Below, one piece after another: positions 17,464 to 26,081 of a stretch of DNA of 64,000 bases. Where the stretch lies: NCBI GenBank assembly GCA_963780635.1, contig CAWACW010000012.1, forward strand, positions 965,223 to 1,029,222, given 5' to 3'. The notes under the pieces are model-generated. The model was not told where the DNA came from, made no database searches, and worked only from the letters and a program-made list of their open reading frames with translations. The translations under genes were made by a program, and so were the position numbers. The DNA is from DATEPR01 sp963780635 (GTDB lineage: Bacteria; Actinomycetota; Actinomycetes; Mycobacteriales; Pseudonocardiaceae). Numbering within the stretch: position 1 is the first letter of the stretch; each line of letters starts with the position of its first letter.

Positions 17464-17506
17464 ACCCCGGCCTGCGCACGGCGCGTTGTGGTGCGCAGGC
17501 CGGGGT
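17464..17506. terminator. Terminator hairpin between convergent thiolase and CocE-like genes
   Basis: A 16-bp stem (17464-17479 with 17491-17506) with an 11-base loop ends 2 bases before the stop side of the minus-strand hydrolase. It serves that gene and possibly the thiolase. The gene-free stretch 17188-17508 contains nothing else I can support. Confidence 0.65.
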
Positions 17507-17508
17507 CG

Positions 17509-19128
17509 TCAGCTCTGGGTGGGCTCGGCCATCTCCGGCAGGACCAGCCGCGACGGGTGTGCCGCGTCGTGGTGGTAGGTGTCCGTGCCGACCTTCACGC
17601 CGTACCACTGGAACATCCGGCCTTCCAGCGCGGGCGAGTCCGTGCAGCTGATCTCCAGGCGGATCCGCTCCCCCGGGTGCACCAGGAAGGACATCGGCAC
17701 CAGCGGCACCCGCAGCTGGTAGACCTCGCCCGGCACGACCTCGTCGGCGTGGTCGTGCGTGTGGAACGGCCGCATCTCGGTGGACAGTTCCTTGTCCTCG
17801 GCGCGCCGCGACGCGCGCAGCCAGCCTCGGCCGATGAACTCGAAGCCCCTCGGCGGGGCATCGGGCACGCCGATCACCGCCATGCGGACGACGACGTCGA
17901 TGTCGTGCTGGTCGGTGGACGCGAACAGCACGAGGTGCCCGTCGCCGGTGAACTCGCGGACGCGGTCGAACTCGGGTGTGGAGAACGTGACGATGCGGGC
18001 CAGGTGATCGGGGCCGTGCGGCGTCATCATCGTGGTGCCGACCGACCACTTCGGGTCCGGGTAGGAGAAGCTGGTGTTGGACGGCTCGGCGCACGGCTCG
18101 CCCTCGGTGAGGGAACCGTCGTTGAGCGAGCCGACAGCCCCGCTGTGCTCCGCGCTCAGATTGAACACGGTCGGGCTGGACCCGACCGGCGGCCACTCGT
18201 CCGCGGTGCGGTAGGCCGTGCCGCGATTCACCCAGAGCCGCACGTCAGGCCCGTCCATGACCCCGTTGTCGACGCCCTTGAGGTGGTGGTCGTACCACGG
18301 CATCAGCTCGGTCGCGTGGAACTGTTCGGTCTCGTACAGCTTCTGGATCTCACTCGCGTTGTTGCCGCCGAGCATCAGCAACTTCTTCGGGCCGGTGAGC
18401 TTGCGGAAGCCCTCGACGTTGCCGCGCATGTGCAACGAGCCCTTGACCCATGCGCCCACGGACAGTACCGGGACCTCGACCTGGTCCAGGTCCCAGAACG
18501 GCGAGCGGTCCCGGTGCCACTCGTCGTCGAACGGGTGCTCGTAGACGTGCGACAGGTGCAGGTGCCGGTCGCCGCCATCGATGGGATGCCCTTCGGCCTG
18601 ATGCTGCAGCAGGAGGGCCGCCGTCCACGACGAGATGAAGCCGAAGTCCGGCATACCGCCCTTGTAGAGCCAGTCGCGGTACAGGTCGCTGCCGCCGTCG
18701 AACGCGGCGATCGCCTTCAGGCTCGGCGGGCGCATCCGCGCGGCGTTCCACTGGCTCCAGCAGTAGTACGACTCGCCGATCATGCCGACGTTGCCGGTGC
18801 ACCAGTCCTGCGCGGCCACCCACTCGATGATGTCGTAGAGCGCGTGACCCTCCTTTGTCGATACCGGGTCCCACGTGCCGCTGGAGCGGCCGGAGCCGGG
18901 CACGTCCGCCCAGACGAAGGCGTAACCGTTGGCCAGGTACAGCTCGGTGGGGCCGGTCTCGCGGAACGGGAAGACGCCGGCCACGGGCAGGCGGGCCAAC
19001 GACTTCTGGTAAGGCGACGCGGCCACGAGAACGGGCACCCGATCACCCGCGGTGTGACCGTCCGGCAGGTACAGATCCGCTCTGACCTCGTCGCCGTAGC
19101 GCGTGGGAATCGTTACCTCTGCCGGCAT
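17509..19128 (-). CDS. CocE/NonD family hydrolase 1
   Basis: This 539-residue protein is of the X-Pro dipeptidyl-peptidase / cocaine-esterase family. The N-terminal alpha/beta-hydrolase domain has the nucleophile elbow MIGESYYCW (Ser about 118), DVPGSGRSSGTW (oxyanion side) and a VSTKEGHALYDIIEWVAAQ region. The C-terminal jelly-roll domain typical of the family starts near residue 330 (GRMFQWYGVKVGTDTYHH at the end). Such enzymes cleave esters or amides with bulky acyl groups. It is divergent from a paralogue, with operator O5 in the 111-base gap. Confidence 0.85.
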   Translation of the reverse strand: MPAEVTIPTRYGDEVRADLYLPDGHTAGDRVPVLVAASPYQKSLARLPVAGVFPFRETGPTELYLANGYAFVWADVPGSGRSSGTWDPVSTKEGHALYDIIEWVAAQDWCTGNVGMIGESYYCWSQWNAARMRPPSLKAIAAFDGGSDLYRDWLYKGGMPDFGFISSWTAALLLQHQAEGHPIDGGDRHLHLSHVYEHPFDDEWHRDRSPFWDLDQVEVPVLSVGAWVKGSLHMRGNVEGFRKLTGPKKLLMLGGNNASEIQKLYETEQFHATELMPWYDHHLKGVDNGVMDGPDVRLWVNRGTAYRTADEWPPVGSSPTVFNLSAEHSGAVGSLNDGSLTEGEPCAEPSNTSFSYPDPKWSVGTTMMTPHGPDHLARIVTFSTPEFDRVREFTGDGHLVLFASTDQHDIDVVVRMAVIGVPDAPPRGFEFIGRGWLRASRRAEDKELSTEMRPFHTHDHADEVVPGEVYQLRVPLVPMSFLVHPGERIRLEISCTDSPALEGRMFQWYGVKVGTDTYHHDAAHPSRLVLPEMAEPTQS

Positions 19129-19152
19129 GTCGACACCTGTCCGTCGCTGAAT

Positions 19153-19170
19153 TACCTACTTGAGTAGGTA
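19153..19170. promoter_or_regulatory. Island operator O5 (between the two CocE-like genes)
   Basis: TACCTACTTGAGTAGGTA is a perfect 8+8 inverted repeat around TG and the best copy of the island operator. On the minus strand GATACT ends 4 bases before it. It is centred between divergent hydrolase genes, so it probably controls both. Confidence 0.82.
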
Positions 19171-19239
19171 CGATAGTATCCAGGTGCATCGGGCGCGGCA
19201 AGGCTCCGTGTCCTACGACGACGTCGGAGGTGTGATCGC

Positions 19240-20985
19240 GTGTTCGGCACGAACTGGGCACTGTCAGCACGTCGGTTCGAGGTCACGGTCGAGGAGGACT
19301 ACGAGATACCGCTGGCCGACGGCAACATACTGGTCGGCACGATGTTCCGGCCGGTCACCGACGAACCGGTGCCGCTGCTGGTCGGATTCCACCCGTACAA
19401 CAACGAGTTCCAGTTCGGACCGATCAAGCCGGTCGGTTTCGGGCTGCAGCGCGGCTGGATGGAGGCGGGCGACCCGTACTTCTTCGCCCGCCGCGGATAT
19501 GCACACGGCGTGTTCAACGTGCGCGGCACTGGCAAGTCCACCGGCGAGTTCCAGTTCATGGGCCGCACGGAGGCCGACGACGCCACCGAGGCGATCGGCT
19601 GGCTGGCCGAGCGCGAGTGGTGCACCGGCAACGTCGGCCTGTTCGGCGTCTCCTACTTCTCCCGGCTCGCGATTCACGTCGCCATGCGCGAGCCACCGGC
19701 GCTCAAGGCGATCTTCGCGCCGTACGGTCTGACCGACATCTACCGCGACCTCGCCTATCACGGCGGGATCCTCACCTACGGCTTCCTGGTGGGCTGGCGG
19801 GAGAAGCTCGACGCGCTGCGCTACAGCAGCCTGCACAAGGCCCGCGTCGGCGAGGAGGCCTACCGCGCTGCCGTCGCGCAACTGCTGACCGACGACGACA
19901 TCTGCGCGATCCCGCCGTTGAAAGCCGCACTGGAGAACCCGGACGCGCGGCACAACGCGTTCCTGGTGGACATTCTGCTCAACGCGACCGACAACGAGTT
20001 CTTCGCCGACCGCCGGGTGGAGTACCAGGCCACGAGCGTGCCCGCGTTCTTCGGTGCCTGCTGGGGCATCTACGGGTTGCAGCTGACCTCGGCGTTCCGC
20101 AACTGGGACCGGTGGGAGGGCCCGAAGAAGCTGATGATCGGCCCGCCGCTGTACCTGGACCGCCCGCTCTACCAGCTGCAGTACCACTCGCTGCGCTGGT
20201 TCGACCACTGGCTGCTGGGCAACGACACGGGGTTCATGGACGAGGATCCGGTCGAGTTGTTCGTGCCCGGCAAGGGCACCTGGCGCACGGCGACCGAATG
20301 GCCGCTGCCGGAGACCCACTGGACGCCGTTCTACCTGCACGACGAGGGCCTGCTCAGCGAGCACGAACTATGGGACCACGAGACGTCCAGCAGCTTCTCC
20401 GACTCACCGTTCCACCACGGCGACGCCACGTTCCTGTCACCGGTGCTGATGGAGCAGACCGAACTGGTGGGGCCCGCGGTGTTCGAGGGCTACATCTCCA
20501 CCAGCGACACCGAGGCGCTGCTGTTCGTGTCGATGTTCGTGCTGCGGGCCGACGGCAGCGAGGAAGAACTGTCCCGCGGCTGGCTGCGGGCGTCGCAGCG
20601 GGCGCTGGACGAGGACGGTAGCGAGCCGTGGCTGCCCCGGCACCGCCATCAGAGCCGCGACCCGCTGACGCCGGGCGAGGTGTACCAGGTCAAGGTCGCG
20701 CTCGCGCCGATCGGCCGCGAGGTGTCCATCGGTGAGCGGATCGGGCTGCGGGTCAAGCTGGCCGACAACGAGAAGCCGATGGATCCCTTGCGGGCCACGG
20801 CGTTCGGCCACATCCACCGGCAGACGGCCGCCCGGCTGACCGTGCACCACTCGCCGGACCGGCCGTCCTGTGTGCTGCTGCCGGTCACCGCCGGCAACCG
20901 CATCGGCACCTACCTGTCCGACGGTGTCCTGGAACCGCCCGGCCCGATCCCGGTGGCGAAGATCCAGCGGCTCAAGCGGGCCTGA
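19240..20985 (+). CDS. CocE/NonD family hydrolase 2
   Basis: This is a 581-residue paralogue of the divergent hydrolase. It starts at GTG 19240 behind GGAGG. Motifs: FHPYNNEFQF, GVFNVRGTGKSTGEF, the nucleophile elbow LFGVSYFSR (Ser about 137), and a C-terminal beta-domain ending with IHRQTAARLTVHHSPDRPS and LLPVTAGN. The two enzymes differ strongly in sequence, so they may take different conjugates or act on the two ends of one substrate. No signal peptide is evident, so both should act in the cytoplasm after import. Confidence 0.84.
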   Translation: MFGTNWALSARRFEVTVEEDYEIPLADGNILVGTMFRPVTDEPVPLLVGFHPYNNEFQFGPIKPVGFGLQRGWMEAGDPYFFARRGYAHGVFNVRGTGKSTGEFQFMGRTEADDATEAIGWLAEREWCTGNVGLFGVSYFSRLAIHVAMREPPALKAIFAPYGLTDIYRDLAYHGGILTYGFLVGWREKLDALRYSSLHKARVGEEAYRAAVAQLLTDDDICAIPPLKAALENPDARHNAFLVDILLNATDNEFFADRRVEYQATSVPAFFGACWGIYGLQLTSAFRNWDRWEGPKKLMIGPPLYLDRPLYQLQYHSLRWFDHWLLGNDTGFMDEDPVELFVPGKGTWRTATEWPLPETHWTPFYLHDEGLLSEHELWDHETSSSFSDSPFHHGDATFLSPVLMEQTELVGPAVFEGYISTSDTEALLFVSMFVLRADGSEEELSRGWLRASQRALDEDGSEPWLPRHRHQSRDPLTPGEVYQVKVALAPIGREVSIGERIGLRVKLADNEKPMDPLRATAFGHIHRQTAARLTVHHSPDRPSCVLLPVTAGNRIGTYLSDGVLEPPGPIPVAKIQRLKRA

Positions 20986-20991
20986 CACGAC

Positions 20992-21020
20992 AGATGGCCC
21001 CGGCATAGCCGGGGCCATCT
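20992..21020. terminator. Bidirectional terminator hairpin
   Basis: A perfect 13-bp stem (20992-21004 with 21008-21020) with a 3-base loop lies between the convergent stops of hydrolase 2 and the M24-family gene. Confidence 0.75.
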
Positions 21021-21033
21021 TCGGTGTTCGCGG

Positions 21034-22272
21034 TCAGATCTCGACTTCGAGCAGGTTGCACGGCAAGGAGTTCAGTTCCTCAGGCCCGGACGCGCCGACG
21101 ACGACCGTGCCGCCGATGTTGACCCGTTCCCGGCCGATACAGGCGTTCGGCTCGAACGAGAACAGCATGCCCTCGGCCAGCACACCGTCCTGCGCGGGCG
21201 GGAGCTGCTTGAACCACGGGAACTCGTCGCCCAGATGCGCCTGCGCGCCGCCGTGCAGCGACCCGAGCAGCATCGCGGGCGCGACACTGTGGATCATCGG
21301 CGACAGGTGCCAGCACCCGGCGTCCAGCACCGGCTTGGCCATCGCGTCGTTCAGTTCGAGGAAGGTGATGCCCGGCTTGATGGTCTCCAGGCCGATGTCG
21401 TAGGAGGCGCGGGCGAGGTCGGCGAGCTTGCGCTGCTGCGGGGTGATCTTCCCCATCACGACCTGGACCTGTTGCTGCGTCTCGATTCCGGCGTAGGTCG
21501 GCATCAGCTCGCAGGTCACGAGGTCGCCTGCCTCGATCACGCGCGGCGGGTCGTCGGAGTAGCCCCACTCGGGTGGACCCCAGGAGATGGTGTCCCGGCC
21601 GGTCTTCACGATGACCGATGGCGGCGTGAGCGTGAGGCCGGCGCGGTAGCTCTCCTCCACGATGGCCGCGAACAGGTCACTGTCCCGGACACCGGGCCGG
21701 GCCACGTCGAGGATCTTCTGGGCGAGCAGCTCACCGACGTTCGCGGTGTGCCTGGCGACGGCCAGTTCCTCTTCGCCCTTGGCCATCATCATCAGCCCGA
21801 ACGGCTTGGACAGCTCCACGAACTCGGCGTCCGGCGCGCCCTTGAGGACGTGGTCCCAGATCGCGTAGGGCACGAAACCTTCGAGCTCCATCGGGTTCAC
21901 GCTGTGCACGCCGACGATGCCGATCCGGCCGGACAGCGCGCCCAGCTCGCGCAGCGCGTCCACGACCAGCGGGCCGAGCAGGCCGGAGCGGATGTCGTCG
22001 ATCCAGTAGCGGCGGTGGTTGATCGGGTCGGTCCGGCCGACGATGCGGAAGGCACTCCAGGTGAGATAGATCGGGTCCCGGTCGGCGGGCATCACCACGA
22101 TGCCCTGAATGGACTCGTTGGACAGGTAGCTCTCGTAGGACTCGCGGCCGCGCAGCCCGGGCAGCACGAGCACGTCGACATTGTGCTCGGCCATCAGCTC
22201 GCGGGTCCTGGCCCATCGACGGTCCCGCTCGGCAAGAGACAGCCGAGGGGCGTTCCCTACGTCGATCATCAC
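21034..22272 (-). CDS. Creatinase/prolidase-fold (M24) protein
   Basis: This protein of about 412 residues has an N-terminal creatinase-like domain (LRGRESYESYLSNESIQGIVV) and a C-terminal pita-bread domain (MIHSVAPAML, SLHGGAQAHLGDE, LFSFEPNACIG). At the sites where metallo-aminopeptidases have two Asp metal ligands, it reads GDLVTCELMPTYAGIETQQQ. The ligand set therefore looks incomplete, as in creatinase, which is metal-free. A C-N hydrolase of a small amidine or amide is more likely than a true peptidase (inference). The start is ATG 22272 or 22269. It is controlled by operator O6, 17 bases upstream. Confidence 0.78.
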   Translation of the reverse strand: MMIDVGNAPRLSLAERDRRWARTRELMAEHNVDVLVLPGLRGRESYESYLSNESIQGIVVMPADRDPIYLTWSAFRIVGRTDPINHRRYWIDDIRSGLLGPLVVDALRELGALSGRIGIVGVHSVNPMELEGFVPYAIWDHVLKGAPDAEFVELSKPFGLMMMAKGEEELAVARHTANVGELLAQKILDVARPGVRDSDLFAAIVEESYRAGLTLTPPSVIVKTGRDTISWGPPEWGYSDDPPRVIEAGDLVTCELMPTYAGIETQQQVQVVMGKITPQQRKLADLARASYDIGLETIKPGITFLELNDAMAKPVLDAGCWHLSPMIHSVAPAMLLGSLHGGAQAHLGDEFPWFKQLPPAQDGVLAEGMLFSFEPNACIGRERVNIGGTVVVGASGPEELNSLPCNLLEVEI

Positions 22273-22288
22273 ACACCGCCCTGCTTAG

Positions 22289-22306
22289 TATCTACCGTAG
22301 TGGGTA
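22289..22306 (-). promoter_or_regulatory. Island operator O6 (before the M24-family gene)
   Basis: TATCTACCGTAGTGGGTA matches the best copy at 13 of 18 positions. It lies directly upstream of the M24-family gene start, and is the right-hand limit of the set. Confidence 0.68.
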
Positions 22307-22430
22307 CGACCCTACAAGAAGGCGGCCCCGAACGCGACCATTCGCGCCGCGGTCGGCCAGCGGTCCGCGGTCGGTCCCGGCGGTCAGGGTGAACTATCGC
22401 CGATGCCGGGAACCGAAGGGGAGCGCTGAG

Positions 22431-22922
22431 GTGTCCGTCACCGTTCGCGTCACGACGGCGGCCGATGCCGACGCCGTCGCGGCCGTGGGTCACCAGACCT
22501 GGCCGCCGACCTGCGAGCCGCTGGCCGGTGCCGAGTACGTCGAGCACGGCCTCGCGCGGTGGTGGTCGGACGAGGCCGTCCGCCGTGGCCTGGCCGACGA
22601 CAGGACCCTGGTCGCCGTCGCCGAGTCGGGTGCGGTGGCCGGCATCGCCGGTTTCGCGCCGGACGGGGACGTGCTGATCCGCTGGAAGCTGTACGTCCTG
22701 CCGCGGGCTCAGGGCACTGGAGCCGGCACCGCCCTGCTGGAGCGGGTCATCGCCGAGGCGACCGGCCGGTACCGGGCCGTCCGGCTGGAGTACGTGGCGG
22801 GCAACGACCGTGCCGCGGCGTTCTGCGCCCGCAACGGATTCGCCTTCCTGCGCCGGGAACCCGACGCGGATGGTGGTCCGGACGTGGTGTGGCTGCAGCG
22901 CGTGGTCCTGTCCGGGTCCTGA
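22431..22922 (+). CDS. GNAT-family N-acetyltransferase
   Basis: This 163-residue GNAT protein has the acetyl-CoA pyrophosphate loop RAQGTGAGTALLERVIAEA (motif A) and the later VRLEYVAGNDRAAAFCARNGF (motif B). It starts at GTG 22431 with GGGGAG upstream. The acceptor is unknown. It is monocistronic, lies just outside the operator set, and is divergent from the M24-family gene. Confidence 0.85.
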   Translation: MSVTVRVTTAADADAVAAVGHQTWPPTCEPLAGAEYVEHGLARWWSDEAVRRGLADDRTLVAVAESGAVAGIAGFAPDGDVLIRWKLYVLPRAQGTGAGTALLERVIAEATGRYRAVRLEYVAGNDRAAAFCARNGFAFLRREPDADGGPDVVWLQRVVLSGS

Positions 22923-22980
22923 GCGCGTGACCCACGGCTGGCCGCACGTGCCGGGCTTCGACGGCTGGTGACAAGCAGCG

Positions 22981-23002
22981 CCATCAACCGATCGGTTGAT
23001 GG
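22981..23002. promoter_or_regulatory. 22-bp perfect palindrome
   Basis: The 11-base half CCATCAACCGA is followed directly by its reverse complement, with no loop. This is the symmetry of an operator for a dimeric (TetR-like) regulator rather than a terminator. It is 59 bases after the GNAT stop and 115 bases before the membrane-protein gene. Confidence 0.6.
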
Positions 23003-23116
23003 ACTCAGCCGGGTGGTGGAGGCTCCGGTTCAGCCGCTCACCCGGATGTTCGGGCGATGTGCGGTCGGGGGCTCGAACGGGACGCTAAGCGCACAGTCCC
23101 GATCGAAAGGTCCACC

Positions 23117-23554
23117 ATGAACGCCTCAAGCCTGGCCCAGCACGAACTGAACTCCTCGCGGTCCGCGTGGCGCGGCACGGCCGTGCTCGCCGGCACCTAC
23201 CTGGGCATCAGCGTCCTCACACTGGCCGCCATCGTGCTGCTGCGCAACCACCCGGGCATCGTCAACCCGGCGGTGTGGATCCGCGGCACCATCGTCGTGG
23301 CGAGCGCGCTGCTGACCGTCGCCCTGACCCGTCGTGCGGCGAGCGGTTCCCGGCCCGCGTTCCGCAGGCTGCGAATCGTCTCGGCGGTCATGGTGGTGGC
23401 GATCGCGGTCATCATCGCGCTGCCCGGCACGTTCCCGCTGTGGATGAAGATCGAACAGGGCGTGTGCGGCCTGGTCCTGCTGTGCGTGGTCGTGTTGGTC
23501 AACGGCACCAGGCTGCGCTCGACGTTCGCCGGCAACGGCCCGTCCGACCGCTAG
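23117..23554 (+). CDS. Small four-helix membrane protein, unknown function
   Basis: This 145-residue protein has an ATG at 23117 behind AAAGG. It has about four hydrophobic segments (AVLAGTYLGISVLTLAAIVLL, TIVVASALLTVAL, IVSAVMVVAIAVIIAL, GVCGLVLLCVVVLV). It sits directly ahead of a histidine kinase and response regulator (34 bases), an arrangement common for membrane proteins that are targets or partners of such systems. I recognise no family. Confidence 0.7.
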   Translation: MNASSLAQHELNSSRSAWRGTAVLAGTYLGISVLTLAAIVLLRNHPGIVNPAVWIRGTIVVASALLTVALTRRAASGSRPAFRRLRIVSAVMVVAIAVIIALPGTFPLWMKIEQGVCGLVLLCVVVLVNGTRLRSTFAGNGPSDR

Positions 23555-23588
23555 ATTGTCCGCAGGAGGAACGCCACCGGGAGGGCAG

Positions 23589-24857
23589 ATGACACGCTCC
23601 TGGCTGGAGGCGCGCGAGGAACGGTGGCCGCATGTGCTGACCGTCGTGCCCTTCACGCTGCTCGCGGTCCTGGTGGCCATCACCGTGGTCGAGAAGCATT
23701 CGACGCCGGCCTCGCTGTGGATCGACCTGGCGCTCTGCGCCGCGGCAGCGCTCTGGATCCTGGGCATGGTCACGCTGCATCCGCCCAGTTGGCGGCGGCG
23801 CCCGGTGCCGATGGCCGTGTTCTTGACCGTGCTGATCGCGATCATGGCGGTCCTCGTGGTGCGGGCGCCGTGGTTCGGGTTCTTGGCGGTCCCCGGCTAC
23901 CTGTTCGCGTTCCGGCTGCTGCCCTGGCCGTGGCGGCTGGCCGGGGTCGCGGCGGTGGCGGCTGTGGCGGGGACCGCGCAGGCGTCCGGCATCCCCAGGA
24001 ACACGGCGTTCGGCATCACCGTCTACGTGGCCATTCTCATCGCGAACATAGTGCCGATGTGCGGATTCGCGTGGTTCGAGTGGCGCAGCGGCAGCGAGAG
24101 CGAGCGGCGGCGGCAGGCCCTGGAGGAGGTGAGCGAGTCGAACCGCAGGCTGGAGCAGACGCTGGCCGAGAACGCGGCCCTGCACGAACGGCTGGTCTTG
24201 CAGGCCAGGCAGGCAGGCGTGCTCGACGAACGGCAGCGGATGGCGCGCGAGATCCACGACACGCTCGCACAGGGCCTCACCGGCATCATCACCCAGCTCC
24301 AGGCAGCCGAGCAGGCGGGTGAGGATCGCGCCGACTGGCACCGGCACGTCACGGCCGCGACCCAGTTGGCCAGGGAGAGCCTGTCCGAGGCCCGCCGGTC
24401 GGTACACGCGCTGCGGCCCGAGCCGTTGGAGACGGCCCGGCTGTCCGAGGCGCTGACCGGGGTCGCAGGGCGGTGGTCGGCGCTGCACGGAGTGGCCGTC
24501 GAGGTAACCACGACCGGCACTGCCCGGCCGATGCAACCGGAGGTGGAGGTGGCACTGTTGCGCACCGCGCAGGAGGCACTGGCCAACGTGGCCAAACACG
24601 CGCAGGCCGCCCGAGTCGGGGTGACACTGTCCTACATGGAGCACGAGGTGGCGTTGGACGTGCGAGACGACGGTCAGGGCTTCGATCCGGCTCGGCTGGC
24701 CGACGCGGTGCCCGGGAACGGCTCCGATGCGGGTGGGTTCGGGCTGGTCGCGATGCGGCAGCGCATCGAGGGCCTGTCCGGCACCCTGCAGGTCGAATCC
24801 GAGCCGGGTGCGGGCACCGGTATCTCGGCCTGCGTACCGGCGGAGGCGAGCACATGA
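23589..24857 (+). CDS. NarL-type sensor histidine kinase (HisKA_3)
   Basis: This 422-residue kinase starts at ATG 23589 behind GGGAGGG. About five N-terminal membrane segments occupy residues 15-160. A short coiled linker (RRRQALEEVSESNRRLEQTLAEN) precedes the HisKA_3 dimerisation site ERQRMAREIHDTLAQGLTGI, with the phospho-acceptor His near 223. The ATPase domain has NVAKHAQAARVGV (N box), VRDDGQGFD and GGFGLVAMRQR. There is no extracellular domain of size, so it likely senses a membrane or intramembrane signal. Its stop overlaps the response regulator start (ATGA). Confidence 0.9.
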   Translation: MTRSWLEAREERWPHVLTVVPFTLLAVLVAITVVEKHSTPASLWIDLALCAAAALWILGMVTLHPPSWRRRPVPMAVFLTVLIAIMAVLVVRAPWFGFLAVPGYLFAFRLLPWPWRLAGVAAVAAVAGTAQASGIPRNTAFGITVYVAILIANIVPMCGFAWFEWRSGSESERRRQALEEVSESNRRLEQTLAENAALHERLVLQARQAGVLDERQRMAREIHDTLAQGLTGIITQLQAAEQAGEDRADWHRHVTAATQLARESLSEARRSVHALRPEPLETARLSEALTGVAGRWSALHGVAVEVTTTGTARPMQPEVEVALLRTAQEALANVAKHAQAARVGVTLSYMEHEVALDVRDDGQGFDPARLADAVPGNGSDAGGFGLVAMRQRIEGLSGTLQVESEPGAGTGISACVPAEAST

Positions 24858-25510
24858 ACGGCGACCGCCCGATCCGGCTGTTGATCACCGACGACCACCC
24901 GGTGGTCCGCAACGGCCTGAGCAGCATGTTCGAGCGCGATCCGGAGTTCGAGGTACTCGGCGAGGCCGCGGACGGCGCCGAGGCGGTCCGGCTGGCCCAG
25001 GACCTGCGGCCGGACGTGATCCTGATGGATCTGCGGATGCCCGGCATGGACGGCGTCACCGCGATCACCGAGCTGGTGAAGCTGGGCAGTGCGTCGCGCG
25101 TGCTGGTGTTGACCACGTACGACACGGACAGCCATGTGCTGCCTGCCATCGAGGCGGGCGCGACCGGGTATCTGCTCAAGGACGCGCCCCGCGCCGAGTT
25201 GCTGCGCGCGGTCCGGGCTGCCGCGCACGGCCAGGCGGTGCTCTCGCCGACGGTCGCGGCCCGCTTGATGAACCGCGTCCGGGCGCCGAGCGCCGGTCCG
25301 CTGTCGCAGCGGGAGCTGGAGGTGCTGGAGCTGGTCGCGGCGGGCTCGACCAACAAGCAGGCAGCCGCCACGCTGTTCATCACCGAGGCCACGATCAAGA
25401 CCCACCTGCTGAACATCTACGCGAAGCTGGGCGTCAGCGACCGCGCTGCCGCCGTCGCCGAGGCGTTCCACCGGGGCCTGCTCACCCCGGCCGCGTCGGA
25501 CCGCCCATGA
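24854..25510 (+). CDS. LuxR/NarL-family response regulator
   Basis: This is a 218-residue regulator. The receiver domain has the acidic pair ITDD, the phospho-acceptor Asp59 in DVILMDLRMPGMDG, Thr in LTTYD and Lys in LLKDAPR. The C-terminal LuxR helix-turn-helix is LSQREL.VLELVAAGSTNKQAAATLFITEATIKTHLLNIYAKLGVSDR. It is translationally coupled to the kinase. Targets are not evident; the upstream membrane gene is one candidate. Confidence 0.92.
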   Translation: MNGDRPIRLLITDDHPVVRNGLSSMFERDPEFEVLGEAADGAEAVRLAQDLRPDVILMDLRMPGMDGVTAITELVKLGSASRVLVLTTYDTDSHVLPAIEAGATGYLLKDAPRAELLRAVRAAAHGQAVLSPTVAARLMNRVRAPSAGPLSQRELEVLELVAAGSTNKQAAATLFITEATIKTHLLNIYAKLGVSDRAAAVAEAFHRGLLTPAASDRP

Positions 25511-25559
25511 TGCATGTCGGCTGCTTGACTGCCGTCATGGATAGGCGATACTGCTCCTC

Positions 25560-26081
25560 GTGACGGACGCTCTGTCCACGACCGCTTTGGTCACCGGCGC
25601 GGGTCGCGGCATCGGCCGGGCAGTCGCGCGGCGGCTGAGCGAGGCCGGGCTACGGGTCGCCCTCGTCGCGCGGACCGAGGCCGACCTCGACGCGACGGCG
25701 GCGGGCTGCCCGTCACCGACGCTGCGCATCGCGGCCGACGTGACCGACCAGACGGCTGTCGACGCGGCGTTCGGCGAGGTCGAGCGCGCGTGGGGGCCGG
25801 TGGGCGTGCTGGTGGCCAGTGCCGGTGCCGGCTTCTCGGCGCGGCTGGAGCGGACCGGTGACGAGGACTGGTACCGGATGCTGGAGCTGAACCTGACGGC
25901 TCCGTTCCGCTGCCTGCGGCGGGCGGTCCCGGCCATGCGCACCGGCGGATACGGCCGGATCGTGGTGATCGCGTCGAACGCGGCGCAGGTCGGTGAGCCG
26001 TACGTGGCGGCCTATGCGGCCAGCAAACACGGCGTGCTCGGCCTGGTCAGGGCCACATCGGCCGAACTGGCGGCGGATGGC
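25560..26081 (+). pseudogene. Short-chain dehydrogenase, truncated at the 26,080 junction
   Basis: The first about 174 residues are a normal SDR: VTGAGRGIGRAVARRL cofactor loop, ADVTDQ, LVASAGAGFS where NNAG is usual, IASNAAQ with the catalytic Ser, and YAASKHG with Tyr-Lys. After SAELAADG the conserved PG substrate loop and the last about 70 residues are missing. The frame instead runs into sequence that is the antisense of a WD40 gene. Start GTG 25560. The loss of the 3' end at the same point as the gene on the other side marks a junction. Confidence 0.8.

Noticed and set aside
17488..19167. A 559-residue open frame on the plus strand
   Set aside because: It mirrors the CocE-like hydrolase on the other strand; no domain or ribosome site.
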